This document shows positions 23,449 to 30,322 of a stretch of DNA of 33,291 nucleotides, piece after piece. The notes below the pieces were generated by a model. That model did not search any database and was not told the origin of the DNA. It saw only the letters and a list, made by a program, of their open reading frames with translations. The translations under genes and the position numbers were made by a program. The stretch is from an uncultured Maricaulis sp. (GTDB lineage Bacteria > Pseudomonadota > Alphaproteobacteria > Caulobacterales > Maricaulaceae): assembly GCF_905480005.1 (NCBI RefSeq), contig NZ_CAJQOO010000111.1, forward strand, positions 1 to 33,291, read 5' to 3'. Position 1 is the first letter of the stretch; every line of letters begins with the position of its first letter.

Positions 23449-23587
23449 TGCGATTCCGTCATCGCGAGGCATTTCAGATCTCTTTTGCACTTTGCTTCGT
23501 AGCGCCTAACACGAGGATACGGCAAGAATCGGGCCGCATTGGCGGAATTCCCCGGAAAGGCGGACAAATTATCGATCGGTGACTCGT

Positions 23588-24211
23588 TCAGGCTGCTTCA
23601 TGGCCGCTCGCGTCGGCCTCAGGCGGATCGAACACGACCGCGAACCCGTTGTCCAGAATGCGAGCCACACGTCCTGACATCTCCCCGACACGCAGGGCTT
23701 CGCCAACCCGCGGTCGCTCGAGGCATTCAAAGGCCGCACCGGTCACCGAGACATCGACGACATTGGCCTGGATGACCACACCATCGGACAGCAGGATCTT
23801 GGCCCGGCCACGTCCCGGCTTGCGCGGGGCCGTGCGGTCCTCATCCAGACCGAGGCGGTCCTTGTTGAAGCGCCAGGTGATTGCGTCGGCCAGCTTGTCA
23901 CGCTTGCGCAGCGGAGCGTTGAAGCGGATCGAGATTTCGTCACCGGCCTGGCGCACGATCTGACCTTCAATACGGCCGATCGATGTGACCATCAAAACCA
24001 CACGCGTGCCGTCAACCATCCGCATGCGGGACACAATGCGGGCTCCGCCGGGTGAGATGTCGATCAGGCGACAGGCATGCTCGCCGCCGGCCTCGGACCA
24101 GAGACGGCCATGCAATTGCAGGGGGACGCGCGCGTGTCGGCGGCGCTCCTGGGCGCCGCGGGCAGCGATCTTGATTTTGCGACGGTCGAGCCGGCCGTAT
24201 TCGTCATGCAT
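23588..24211 (-). CDS. Tandem PilZ-domain protein, likely c-di-GMP receptor
   Basis: A 207-residue protein with two PilZ modules. In the first, the RxxxR motif is at residues 24-28 (RRHAR) and DxSxxG at 51-56 (DISPGG). In the second, RxxxR is at 130-134 (RKPGR) and DxSxxG at 153-158 (DVSVTG). Both therefore retain the residues that bind cyclic di-GMP. The two are joined by a charged linker (RFNKDRLGLDEDRTAP). ATG 24211 is selected because AGGAG lies nine bases upstream; an in-frame GTG at 24235 lacks such a site. In holdfast-forming bacteria c-di-GMP controls surface attachment, so a regulatory role there is plausible but not shown. Confidence 0.9.
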   Translation of the reverse strand: MHDEYGRLDRRKIKIAARGAQERRRHARVPLQLHGRLWSEAGGEHACRLIDISPGGARIVSRMRMVDGTRVVLMVTSIGRIEGQIVRQAGDEISIRFNAPLRKRDKLADAITWRFNKDRLGLDEDRTAPRKPGRGRAKILLSDGVVIQANVVDVSVTGAAFECLERPRVGEALRVGEMSGRVARILDNGFAVVFDPPEADASGHEAA

Positions 24212-24255
24212 AGCGATGAGCTCCTGCGAGCCCACACTCTTAGGTCAAAGGCGTT

Positions 24256-24295
24256 AAAAAGGTTTTGCGATCACTGATCGTTTGCGACCTTTTTT
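24256..24295 (-). terminator. Terminator-like structure at the end of the PAS gene
   Basis: AAAAAGGT (24256-24263) is complementary to ACCTTTTTT (24287-24295), with an inner palindrome CGATCA-C-TGATCG that contains the PAS gene's stop codon. Flanking A and T runs would make it work on both strands. It separates the PAS gene from the PilZ gene. Confidence 0.5.
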
Positions 24296-24831
24296 ACACC
24301 TGAGCGATCATCCACGGCGAGGCCCGGGAAGATATGCCCCGGCATGGCCGGCGGGTGGATCTCCCGCAGTGATGTCCGCACGACGGGACGGCCCTTGAAG
24401 GCGTCCGTCGTATCGAGCGGCTGGAACAGGCCCAGCGTGCGGTCGATCGTGCAGGAGGGGCCGCGCAATGGCAGGAATGAAATCTCGACCGGCAATTGAT
24501 GCATGTCGAGCGAGTTGGCGCGGGCGATGACCGACGCCGGCGCGCAGCCGGTAATCGACGCTTCCAGCACGGCCTGGACATGGGTGCGGTCATGGCCGCG
24601 CCACAGGGACAGGAAGTTCTGTTCCCGGAATTCGCGCTGATAGAGATCGCACAAATGTGTGCCGGCGAGTCGGAAGATATGGTGTTGCGGATCGGCACGC
24701 CACAGGATGAAGACATAGCCGAGCAGGCCCGCAATATCCTGCGGTTCGATATCGGCACGATGCGGGGCTGCGCCGCCCTGGCGTCGGGTCTGCCAATAGG
24801 CATGCAGGGCCTTTGATTGCGCGTGGCGCAT
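24271..24831 (-). CDS. PAS_5-type PAS-domain protein
   Basis: A 186-residue single-domain protein of the PAS_5 type common in alphaproteobacteria. It starts with the HAYWQTRRQGGAAPHRADIEPQDIAGLL motif, followed by the FILWRADPQHHIFRLAGTHLCDLYQREF core and LSLWRGHDR. No output domain is fused. Start ATG 24831 is preferred: GGAG lies seven bases upstream and the PAS_5 motif then begins a dozen residues in. The frame is open to 24978 with other ATGs. Its ligand and partner are unknown. It is divergent from the secreted-protein gene at 25038, and the two 5' regions share about 200 bp. Confidence 0.85.
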   Translation of the reverse strand: MRHAQSKALHAYWQTRRQGGAAPHRADIEPQDIAGLLGYVFILWRADPQHHIFRLAGTHLCDLYQREFREQNFLSLWRGHDRTHVQAVLEASITGCAPASVIARANSLDMHQLPVEISFLPLRGPSCTIDRTLGLFQPLDTTDAFKGRPVVRTSLREIHPPAMPGHIFPGLAVDDRSGVKKVANDQ

Positions 24832-24990
24832 GAACGTCTCCACTCTTCTCATCGCTTCGCGGCGTGACACACCGGTCATCGCCAAGGCCTGTCCCGCTTC
24901 AAGAACGGGGCCATACGCCTGAGGCGGGAATGCGCGGATTGCGGCTTCTTCAGCGAGGCGAAACCGGCGTTCCGGCACGCGACGGGGAAT

Positions 24991-25006
24991 TGGCCCTGCC
25001 TTTGCA
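24991..25006 (+). promoter_or_regulatory. Sigma-54 (-24/-12) promoter for the secreted NVNV protein
   Basis: TGGCCCTGCCTTTGCA matches the consensus TGGCACG-N4-TTGCA at all but two positions and has the required GG-N10-GC spacing. Transcription would begin near 25017, placing the AAGGAG site (25025-25030) and ATG 25038 in a short leader of about 20 bases. Confidence 0.6.
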
Positions 25007-25037
25007 AGGACGGGGGCAATACGTAAGGAGCACGACC

Positions 25038-25934
25038 ATGCGCGTTTCAGCCCGGCACGCCTTTTTGATCCCAGCGAGCGCTGCGTTCGCCCTGTTTGCT
25101 GCCCCGGCTTCGGCCGGAGCTGTCGGTGGACCGGGTGATGGCTGCTGCACGCCGCCGCCTCCGCCGCCTTCCTGCTGTACGCATGGTGGCGGCCATACGG
25201 TCAATGTCCCGAACATCAATATCCATGGCGGCAACATCAATGTCGGCGTGAATGTCTCGACCCGGGTCAATGTGAACACCAATGTCAATGTCAACGCATC
25301 GGCCAATGCCAATGCGGGCGCCAACGCCCGTGCCGGCGCGGGTGCGGGGTCGGTCACCTATATCGGTGGAGGCTCCTACACGCCGATGACGACGGCTCCG
25401 GCCGCGACCGCGATCACCGGTCTCAATGTGGTCGGCGTCGAGGAAGAGTACGAGTACGAGTATTACGAGGAAGAGCGGACCCGTTGGGTCGAGGAATGGC
25501 GCGTCGTGCGCGCCGTTTGTGTTGATGACAATGGCACGCCGCACCCGGCTTCGCGTGTCGATGCCGAGGACCGGGTTGGCGCGGCCTATGATGGCGAGCT
25601 GTTCCGCTGTGTCGCCGGTACCGCCATGCAGACAACGATCGGCTGGGTCATTGACGGTGTCTATAACTGGGACGAGGCCCCGACCATCATGTGCCGCAAG
25701 GGCGAGGCCCTGCGTCATACCGCTGGCGGCAATCTGCGCTGCGAAACCCAGATCCCGCGCCGTAATTGCAATGAGCGCTCGCTCCTGCGTGTGCACGGCC
25801 CCGGCGTGAAGCTCGTCTTCATGCGACGCGAGGAGCGCTATACCGAGCGTGTCCGCCGCGAGGTCGAGCGCGAGAGCAGCCGCACGGTCTCCATGACCCT
25901 CATGCTGGATGGCGGCGTCGGCGGCTATCGCTGA
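25038..25934 (+). CDS. Secreted protein with Asn/Val-repeat tract and Cys-rich C-terminal domain (unrecognised)
   Basis: A 298-residue exported protein. The signal peptide ends near residue 27 (FAAPASAGA). Then come a CC-Pro6-CC segment (36-47), an alternating Asn/Val tract (about 54-100: NVPNINIHGGNINVG, VNVNTNVNVNASANAN) that could form stacked beta or amyloid-like structure, a Gly/Thr/Ala linker, a Tyr/Glu tract (EEEYEYEYYEEE, 135-146), and a compact domain with five Cys (161, 191, 219, 235, 244) plus a charged helix-strand end. AAGGAG lies seven bases before ATG 25038. No family recognised. It has its own sigma-54-like promoter and a strong terminator, so it is monocistronic. It lies about 1 kb beyond the hfaABD operon; a surface or holdfast role is inference. 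Confidence 0.85.
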   Translation: MRVSARHAFLIPASAAFALFAAPASAGAVGGPGDGCCTPPPPPPSCCTHGGGHTVNVPNINIHGGNINVGVNVSTRVNVNTNVNVNASANANAGANARAGAGAGSVTYIGGGSYTPMTTAPAATAITGLNVVGVEEEYEYEYYEEERTRWVEEWRVVRAVCVDDNGTPHPASRVDAEDRVGAAYDGELFRCVAGTAMQTTIGWVIDGVYNWDEAPTIMCRKGEALRHTAGGNLRCETQIPRRNCNERSLLRVHGPGVKLVFMRREERYTERVRREVERESSRTVSMTLMLDGGVGGYR

Positions 25935-25966
25935 TCCGCATTCGAAGACAACATCATCCACTGACT

Positions 25967-25999
25967 GCCCCGACCTGATCCAGGTCGGGGCATTTTTTT
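25967..25999 (+). terminator. Intrinsic terminator of the secreted-protein gene
   Basis: GCCCCGACCTG (25967-25977) and CAGGTCGGGGC (25981-25991) form a perfect 11-bp stem with a 3-base loop, followed by seven T (25993-25999). Confidence 0.95.
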
Positions 26000-26468
26000 G
26001 TCCCCGGGCAAACACCAGTATCGCCACGACGCGTTCGCCTGGCGGTTTGGGCCGTTGAGGGGTGCGAGTTGCCTTGCCGGTGCCTTGCTATGGACGTGTA
26101 TGTGGGTGGCGCCGGGGGCACCTCGCACACGGAGATTTGCTCGAGGCCGTTTCCGGCCCCGTCTCGAAACCGATGGGGTGAAGCAGTCGAGCTTTGTGCT
26201 GCCGTCCCATCGATGGCCACGCCGGGTTGGTCTGGCGGTGATTCCAGGCAACCGGACGCGCTCCGTCCTCCCAACGCCCCCGGATCACCAATCCGGGCCT
26301 CGAGTGACGCGGGACAGGGGGATTATGGGATGGGTGAGAAGGGGGGCGGACAAGTTTTGTGATTTTTTTTCTGGCAACGCCGCTTTCCCTCTCCCTTGGG
26401 AGAGGGTCAGGGTGAGGGGTAAATCCCGGAGAGAGCAGGAGGGTTCCCCCTTCATTCAGCCGCAATCC
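26000..26468. other. Gene-free intergenic region with repeat-like hairpins
   Basis: This stretch of about 470 bp has open frames on both strands, but none shows a ribosome binding site, family resemblance or normal composition. It holds the inverted repeat CCCGGAT/ATCCGGG (26279-26297), a run of eight T near 26363-26370, and the hairpin repeat at 26383-26420. It reads like a collection of dispersed intergenic repeats. Confidence 0.6.
26383..26420. repeat. Dispersed intergenic hairpin repeat (CCCTCTCCC-TT-GGGAGAGGG type)
   Basis: CCCTCTCCC (26387-26395) and GGGAGAGGG (26398-26406) form a perfect 9-bp hairpin, followed by TCAGGGTGAGGGG. I recognise this motif as a widespread short intergenic repeat in proteobacterial genomes. 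The copy number here is unknown. Confidence 0.6.
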
Positions 26469-26735
26469 TCAAAGCGGAAAGTCACGCTCCGGATCAATAC
26501 CGGCTGATTCGAGATATTTCCGCATTGCGCGGACTTCGTCCTTCGGCAGGCTGTGATGGGCGTGGTGGAAGTTGGCGGTGTGGCCGTTCAGCGTGACCGA
26601 GAATTTGGCACCGCTGCGTTCGTGCAGCTCGGCACCAAGGTCTTTGAGCAGGCCTTCCAGATCGGCGGCGGCCAGATTGGCCGGCTCGGGATGGGCGAAA
26701 AGGGCATGCAGGGTCTTGCGGTGTTTGTGATTCAT
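26469..26735 (-). CDS. HicA-like mRNA-interferase family protein, orphan
   Basis: An 88-residue protein beginning MNHKHRKTLHALFAHPEP and containing ADLEGLLKDLGAELHERSGAKFSVTLNG and the HHAHHSLPKD stretch, ending RKYLESAGIDPERDF. This is the pattern of the HicA-type proteins annotated as toxins, with a double-stranded-RNA-binding-like fold and a conserved His after the third strand. GGAGG lies eight bases before ATG 26735. No hicB antitoxin is visible: downstream (minus strand) there is only the gene-free region 26000-26468, and upstream is the hfaD terminator. It may be a solitary, tamed member, or its partner may be elsewhere. Confidence 0.75.
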   Translation of the reverse strand: MNHKHRKTLHALFAHPEPANLAAADLEGLLKDLGAELHERSGAKFSVTLNGHTANFHHAHHSLPKDEVRAMRKYLESAGIDPERDFPL

Positions 26736-26852
26736 GTGGGTGTCCTCCGTATTCCCTTCAGGCTACTCCCGCCAGCGCTGCGCCGAGATGTGACGAAAGC
26801 GCCTGCGTCGCTCTGCCTCAGGTCAAGGGGGGAGAGGGGGGGTGCCGCACAG

Positions 26853-26887
26853 AAAAAAGCCCCGATCGCACAACACGCGACCGGGGC
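26853..26887 (-). terminator. Intrinsic terminator of the hfaABD operon
   Basis: On the minus strand GCCCCGGTCGC (26887-26877) pairs with GCGATCGGGGC (26869-26859), 11 positions with one G-T wobble and a 7-base loop, followed by six T (26858-26853). It lies 28 bp after the hfaD stop. Confidence 0.9.
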
Positions 26888-26915
26888 CAAGTTTTCCCAA
26901 GGCTATGGGATGTCT

Positions 26916-28154
26916 TCAGTTGCCCGACTGCGGGTTCACTGTTTGATAGGTGGCGGAATTGCCGATCGCTGTGGCCGCGCCGGACAGGACGCCGCCCGTA
27001 TTCATGCGGCCGGTGACGATCGAGCTGACCGCGGCATTATTGGTCTGATTGGTGTTGCCCCACGCCGTGACCGGGCATTCGGAACAGACATAGGTGGTAG
27101 CGGCATTGCCAAAGGCGGTCGCCGAGACCAGGGCCGAGCCGCCGGCATCGCCGTCCAGATTGGAACGGGCGATCACAGCCGCATTATTGGTCTGGTCGAG
27201 GCCCATGAAGGCATCGGCGCCGATATTCGAAATGATGGCGGAATTGCCGACACCCTCGGCCGACACGCTCAGCACGTCGGCGTCGAAATTGCCGACCAGG
27301 ATTTCCGACTCGGCCGTGACGGCCCCGTCATTGTCCTGCTCGCCCTGGTTATGGGCATAGCCGTTCTCATTCTGCATCCAGACCGAATTGCCGTTTGCTG
27401 AGGAGACCACGGTTTGCGTGCGCGCTGTGCCGCCGGCATCGGTGCGAGCGCGTGCCGTGACGTCGCCGCGATTGTCCTGGTCGACATCAACGACCTGGGA
27501 CGGGCCATTGTAATAGCCCTCCAGCTGCGCCGAATTGCCATTGGCCGCACCGAGCACGGTCGCCGCATATCCCAGCCCGCCATCGGGGGCGAGGACATAT
27601 CCGTCCGCCGTGACATCGGCGCCCGAATCCTGACGCAAGGCCAGATTCGTGTCGCTGCCATAGGTGGTGCCCTGGAAGGCATTGGCCGAGGCCGTCGCCG
27701 AGGTCACCGAGGAGATCGCATAGCTGCCGACTTCCAGCTGCGCCGTCGCATTGACGGTCGAGCCGTCGAGCGCGGTCTGGCTGATCGCGGCATCCATGCC
27801 ATTATCATTGATCACGCTGGCCGAATTGCCCATCGCCGAAGCGGTGGTTACGGCAGTGCCGTCGACCATCATGGCACGCGTTTCCGCGCGGGCGTCAACC
27901 GAACCGGAGAAGGTCTGGTCGGACTGGATGTCATGGCGCTCCACAACGTCGACGGTCAGTGCATTCGCGGCACCGATGGCAGACTGGGACACGGCATCGG
28001 CCTGGTCCGTCTCACCGGTCGTCACGACCGTGATCGCGGCGTCCAGATTGACCTGGCCGTTGAGGATCTCAGTCGTATCGTCCGCGAAGATAGGTGCGCA
28101 CGTGATCGTCGCGGCGCTCATGCCCGCGATCAACATTGCTGCGCGCTTGGACAT
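26916..28154 (-). CDS. hfaD: Holdfast anchor protein HfaD
   Basis: A 412-residue secreted protein; the signal peptide ends near PIFA-DDTTE. The mature part is Asn-, Ala-, Thr- and Ser-rich and built from loosely repeated units: about seven A-x-G-N-S-A-like motifs (AMGNSASV, AANGNSAQL, SANGNSVWM, GVGNSAII, AFGNAATT, AIGNSATY) alternating with Q-x-N-x-x-x-V motifs (DQDNRGDVTARA, EQDNDGAVTAES, DQTNNAAVIARS, NQTNNAAVSSIV). This curlin-like pattern, and the order hfaA-hfaB-hfaD, identify HfaD, which with HfaA anchors the polysaccharide holdfast to the cell envelope in Caulobacter. Start ATG 28154 has GGAG seven bases upstream. Its first 86 bases overlap the end of hfaB in another frame. Confidence 0.88.
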   Translation of the reverse strand: MSKRAAMLIAGMSAATITCAPIFADDTTEILNGQVNLDAAITVVTTGETDQADAVSQSAIGAANALTVDVVERHDIQSDQTFSGSVDARAETRAMMVDGTAVTTASAMGNSASVINDNGMDAAISQTALDGSTVNATAQLEVGSYAISSVTSATASANAFQGTTYGSDTNLALRQDSGADVTADGYVLAPDGGLGYAATVLGAANGNSAQLEGYYNGPSQVVDVDQDNRGDVTARARTDAGGTARTQTVVSSANGNSVWMQNENGYAHNQGEQDNDGAVTAESEILVGNFDADVLSVSAEGVGNSAIISNIGADAFMGLDQTNNAAVIARSNLDGDAGGSALVSATAFGNAATTYVCSECPVTAWGNTNQTNNAAVSSIVTGRMNTGGVLSGAATAIGNSATYQTVNPQSGN

Positions 28155-29073
28155 TGGAGGTCTCCCGTTGACCGTAGGTGTGGGTGGCGCTGACGCCGCC
28201 AGTGATGTTGGAATGGCTGCCTGTCCTGCCGCCGATCGGATCGGAATAGGTGCAGGCTGCGGCCGGGTCGACGCCATACATTTGCGCCGAAATTTCAAGG
28301 ACGGCGCGCTCGATCACCGAACGCACGGCCAGCTGGACCGGCTCGAGCGAGCGGCCACCGCCGGAGATGTCGATCACCGCATCATCCCAGAAGGCAAAGA
28401 CCCCGGCCGAAATCTCGCGGCCGACGATCTGCTTCTGGTAGGAGATGACGTCGACCGTCTCCATCGTGCGCGTCTCGTTGAGGCGCAGATCGAGGCCGAT
28501 ATTCATCACCCACATGCGGCGGTTGAAGACGCCGGTCGGATCGCTGTCGATCCGGTCGCCACCCAGGACATCAATGCCCGAGGAGCGGATATTGTAGTTG
28601 AGCTCGGTAATGCCGCCGACCAGGTGATAGTCGGAGCCCGGCAGCGAGGCGGCATGGATCTGGCGCTGGGTGCCATTGTCGCCGATCAGCGAATTGTTGG
28701 CATAGCGCAATTCCAGTTCCGACACCGAGGTGTCGAAACGCTCGACCAGGCGGACACCGGCCTTGGCAAAGGCCGAGATCGCCATCAGCGAGGCGCCCTG
28801 GGTCACCGCGGCACCACCTTCGAGCGAGGCGCGGCCGGTATAGTCGGCGAGGCGCCCCACGGCGATGCGCGGCGATTGCAGATCATTCTGTCGGGCATAA
28901 TTGGCGAGGCAGACCAGCGCTTCCGAATAGGGGGTCGGATTGGCGGTCACCGGTGCGCCACCGATCGGGGTCGCATAGTTTCCGTCTGCACCCCCGGTGC
29001 GCGCCGTGGTCGCACACCCGGTCAGCGCCAGGGCGCTGGCGAGTGTCGCCATCAAAAGCTTAGTCTTGGTCAT
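28069..29073 (-). CDS. hfaB: Holdfast anchor secretion lipoprotein HfaB (CsgG family)
   Basis: A 334-residue outer-membrane lipoprotein. The lipobox LTGC puts the lipidated Cys at residue 20. The body matches CsgG/HfaB: LVCLANYARQNDLQSPRIAVGRLADYTG, DYHLVGGITELNYNIRSSG, and AVRSVIERAVLEISAQMYGVDP near the end. In Caulobacter HfaB is needed for secretion and stability of HfaA and HfaD and probably forms a CsgG-like pore. ATG 29073 overlaps the hfaA end by 14 bp. The C-terminal tail (about 40 residues, charged, VQARSNVDRGHERRDDHVRTYL) extends past the CsgG-like core and overlaps hfaD by 86 bp. Confidence 0.93.
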   Translation of the reverse strand: MTKTKLLMATLASALALTGCATTARTGGADGNYATPIGGAPVTANPTPYSEALVCLANYARQNDLQSPRIAVGRLADYTGRASLEGGAAVTQGASLMAISAFAKAGVRLVERFDTSVSELELRYANNSLIGDNGTQRQIHAASLPGSDYHLVGGITELNYNIRSSGIDVLGGDRIDSDPTGVFNRRMWVMNIGLDLRLNETRTMETVDVISYQKQIVGREISAGVFAFWDDAVIDISGGGRSLEPVQLAVRSVIERAVLEISAQMYGVDPAAACTYSDPIGGRTGSHSNITGGVSATHTYGQRETSNVQARSNVDRGHERRDDHVRTYLRGRYD

Positions 29074-29488
29074 TGTCCGTACTCACATTGCCTTGGGCCT
29101 GTGCGCTGGCGTTGATGTCGCCATTATTGATTTGGTTGGAATTCACGATGACCGTGTTCCACTGGCCGCTCACATTGACATTGAGCTGATTGCCAATTGC
29201 GGAGGCGTTTGCGCCGACGCCGCCGCCAAACAGGCCGGTCTGGGTGGAAACCCCGACACCGGTCTGGATGATTCCGTCAATGATCACGCGATTGCCGGCG
29301 CTCGAGCGGGCTGCCGCTCCGGCGCTGGCGGTGGCGCCCGACCAGGGCTGGCTCGCCTGGGCCGATGTGCCACCATAGGGCTGCTCCCAGCCGGCCGTCG
29401 TCTGAACCTGCTGAGCCTGGGCCGCTGCCGAAAGGGCTGCGAGGGCAAAAGCGGCACCGATCGCGGTGGGGAAGCTGCGCGTTTTCAT
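29060..29488 (-). CDS. hfaA: Holdfast anchor protein HfaA (curlin-like)
   Basis: A 142-residue secreted protein with a signal peptide ending AAAQA-QQVQT and a mature part of Gly/Ala/Asn/Gln-rich repeats (SSAGNRVIIDGIIQTGVGVST, ASAIGNQLNVNVSGQWN, NSNQINNGDINASAQAQGN) like CsgA/curlin. HfaA forms surface polymers that hold the adhesive holdfast to the stalk or pole in Caulobacterales. ATG 29488 is used, with AGGA upstream and the hydrophobic leader directly after a basic start. It is first in the operon and preceded by a near-perfect sigma-54 promoter. Confidence 0.9.
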   Translation of the reverse strand: MKTRSFPTAIGAAFALAALSAAAQAQQVQTTAGWEQPYGGTSAQASQPWSGATASAGAAARSSAGNRVIIDGIIQTGVGVSTQTGLFGGGVGANASAIGNQLNVNVSGQWNTVIVNSNQINNGDINASAQAQGNVSTDNDQD

Positions 29489-29528
29489 TGTCTCATGTCC
29501 TTTTAGACGCGAATTCTGGGTCTGGAGT

Positions 29529-29544
29529 TGCAACGCGCGTGCCA
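29529..29544 (-). promoter_or_regulatory. Sigma-54 (-24/-12) promoter for hfaABD
   Basis: Read on the minus strand, TGGCACGCGCGTTGCA fits the sigma-54 consensus TGGCACG-N4-TTGCA exactly, with GG-N10-GC spacing. Transcription would start near 29518, about 30 bases before the hfaA ATG at 29488. Activation by an enhancer-binding protein is implied. Confidence 0.75.
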
Positions 29545-29567
29545 GAAAGTGTGCCGTCCTAAGTGCG

Positions 29568-29584
29568 TTCCCCTGCAGGGGGAA
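29568..29584. promoter_or_regulatory. Palindrome upstream of the hfaA sigma-54 promoter, candidate activator site
   Basis: TTCCCC (29568-29573) and GGGGAA (29579-29584) form perfect 6-base arms around 5 bases. The centre lies about 58 bases upstream of the predicted hfaA transcription start, in the range for enhancer-binding proteins. It lies between hfaA and the rhomboid gene and could serve either. Confidence 0.4.
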
Positions 29585-29644
29585 TCGTGTCGCCCTTGAC
29601 GGGTGAATGCCTGAATGGGCCAGTTGGAAGCGGGAGTTGAGACG

Positions 29645-30322
29645 ATGAGTGTGCCGGAGCGGGACGAGTTTGACGGTCCGTGGTCACGCAGGCCGCCGCC
29701 GCGACCGCCGGTCTTCAACGCCATGCCGCCGGCCGTCCTGCTGATTGCGCTCAGCATTGTCAGCGTGTCCCTGCTCGGCCAGGTCTGGCCTGACTTCCAG
29801 CGCTGGGTTTTCAATGCGGGCGTGTTCATTGCCGCCGAGCCGGGCGCCGCTCTTCCGCGTCAGCCATTGGGGCCGGTCGCGCCCTTCTTCCTTCACGTCT
29901 ACATCCATTTCGGCCTGTTCCACATCGCCATGAATCTGGCCATTCTGGTGGCCACGGGGCGAGCGGTTGGCGAGCGCCTGGGCTATGGATTGCGCGGCTC
30001 GGCGGGCTTTCTGCTTCTCTTCTTCACATGCGCGGTGACCGGCGCGGCGTTGGAAGCCATTTTCCATCAAGGCACACCCACGACGATGGGCGGGGCATCG
30101 ACTGCCGTCTCCGGCCTTATCGCGGCTGCCGGCTGGGTGCGGGGTGGTTGGCGCGGGATGGCCCGCCTGGCCTTGCCCTGGATTGCGATCAATATTGTGA
30201 TCGGTCTGGTTGGCGACCTGATGCCGATCCCGATTGCCTGGCTGGGCCATATCGGTGGCACGCTTGGCGGGATAGTGCTGACGCCGCTGGTGATCGCCGT
30301 CTTTGCCGAGGACCGTGCGTGA
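29645..30322 (+). CDS. Rhomboid-family intramembrane serine protease
   Basis: A 225-residue polytopic protein. After a Pro/Arg-rich cytoplasmic N-terminus (residues 1-25) come about six hydrophobic helices. The oxyanion-type HxxxN motif is HIAMN (93-97), the nucleophile is Ser152 in GGASTAV (usual form GxSG/A) and the catalytic His202 is in WLGHIGG. The Ser-His dyad is therefore intact. Rhomboids cleave membrane proteins within the bilayer; no substrate is evident. ATG 29645 is chosen: GGGAG lies upstream and the polar N-terminus follows. It is divergent from hfaA and ends directly against the stop of the convergent GDYXXLXY gene. Confidence 0.93.
   Translation: MSVPERDEFDGPWSRRPPPRPPVFNAMPPAVLLIALSIVSVSLLGQVWPDFQRWVFNAGVFIAAEPGAALPRQPLGPVAPFFLHVYIHFGLFHIAMNLAILVATGRAVGERLGYGLRGSAGFLLLFFTCAVTGAALEAIFHQGTPTTMGGASTAVSGLIAAAGWVRGGWRGMARLALPWIAINIVIGLVGDLMPIPIAWLGHIGGTLGGIVLTPLVIAVFAEDRA

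Noticed and set aside
26000-26507. Several 90-170-codon frames on both strands in the region after the secreted-protein terminator
   Set aside because: They cross hairpin repeats, lack start signals, and the composition is that of intergenic repeats rather than coding DNA.
27414-29115. Large plus-strand open frames across hfaB and hfaD
   Set aside because: hfaABD on the minus strand have signal peptides, a lipobox, ribosome binding sites and family matches; the plus-strand frames have none.
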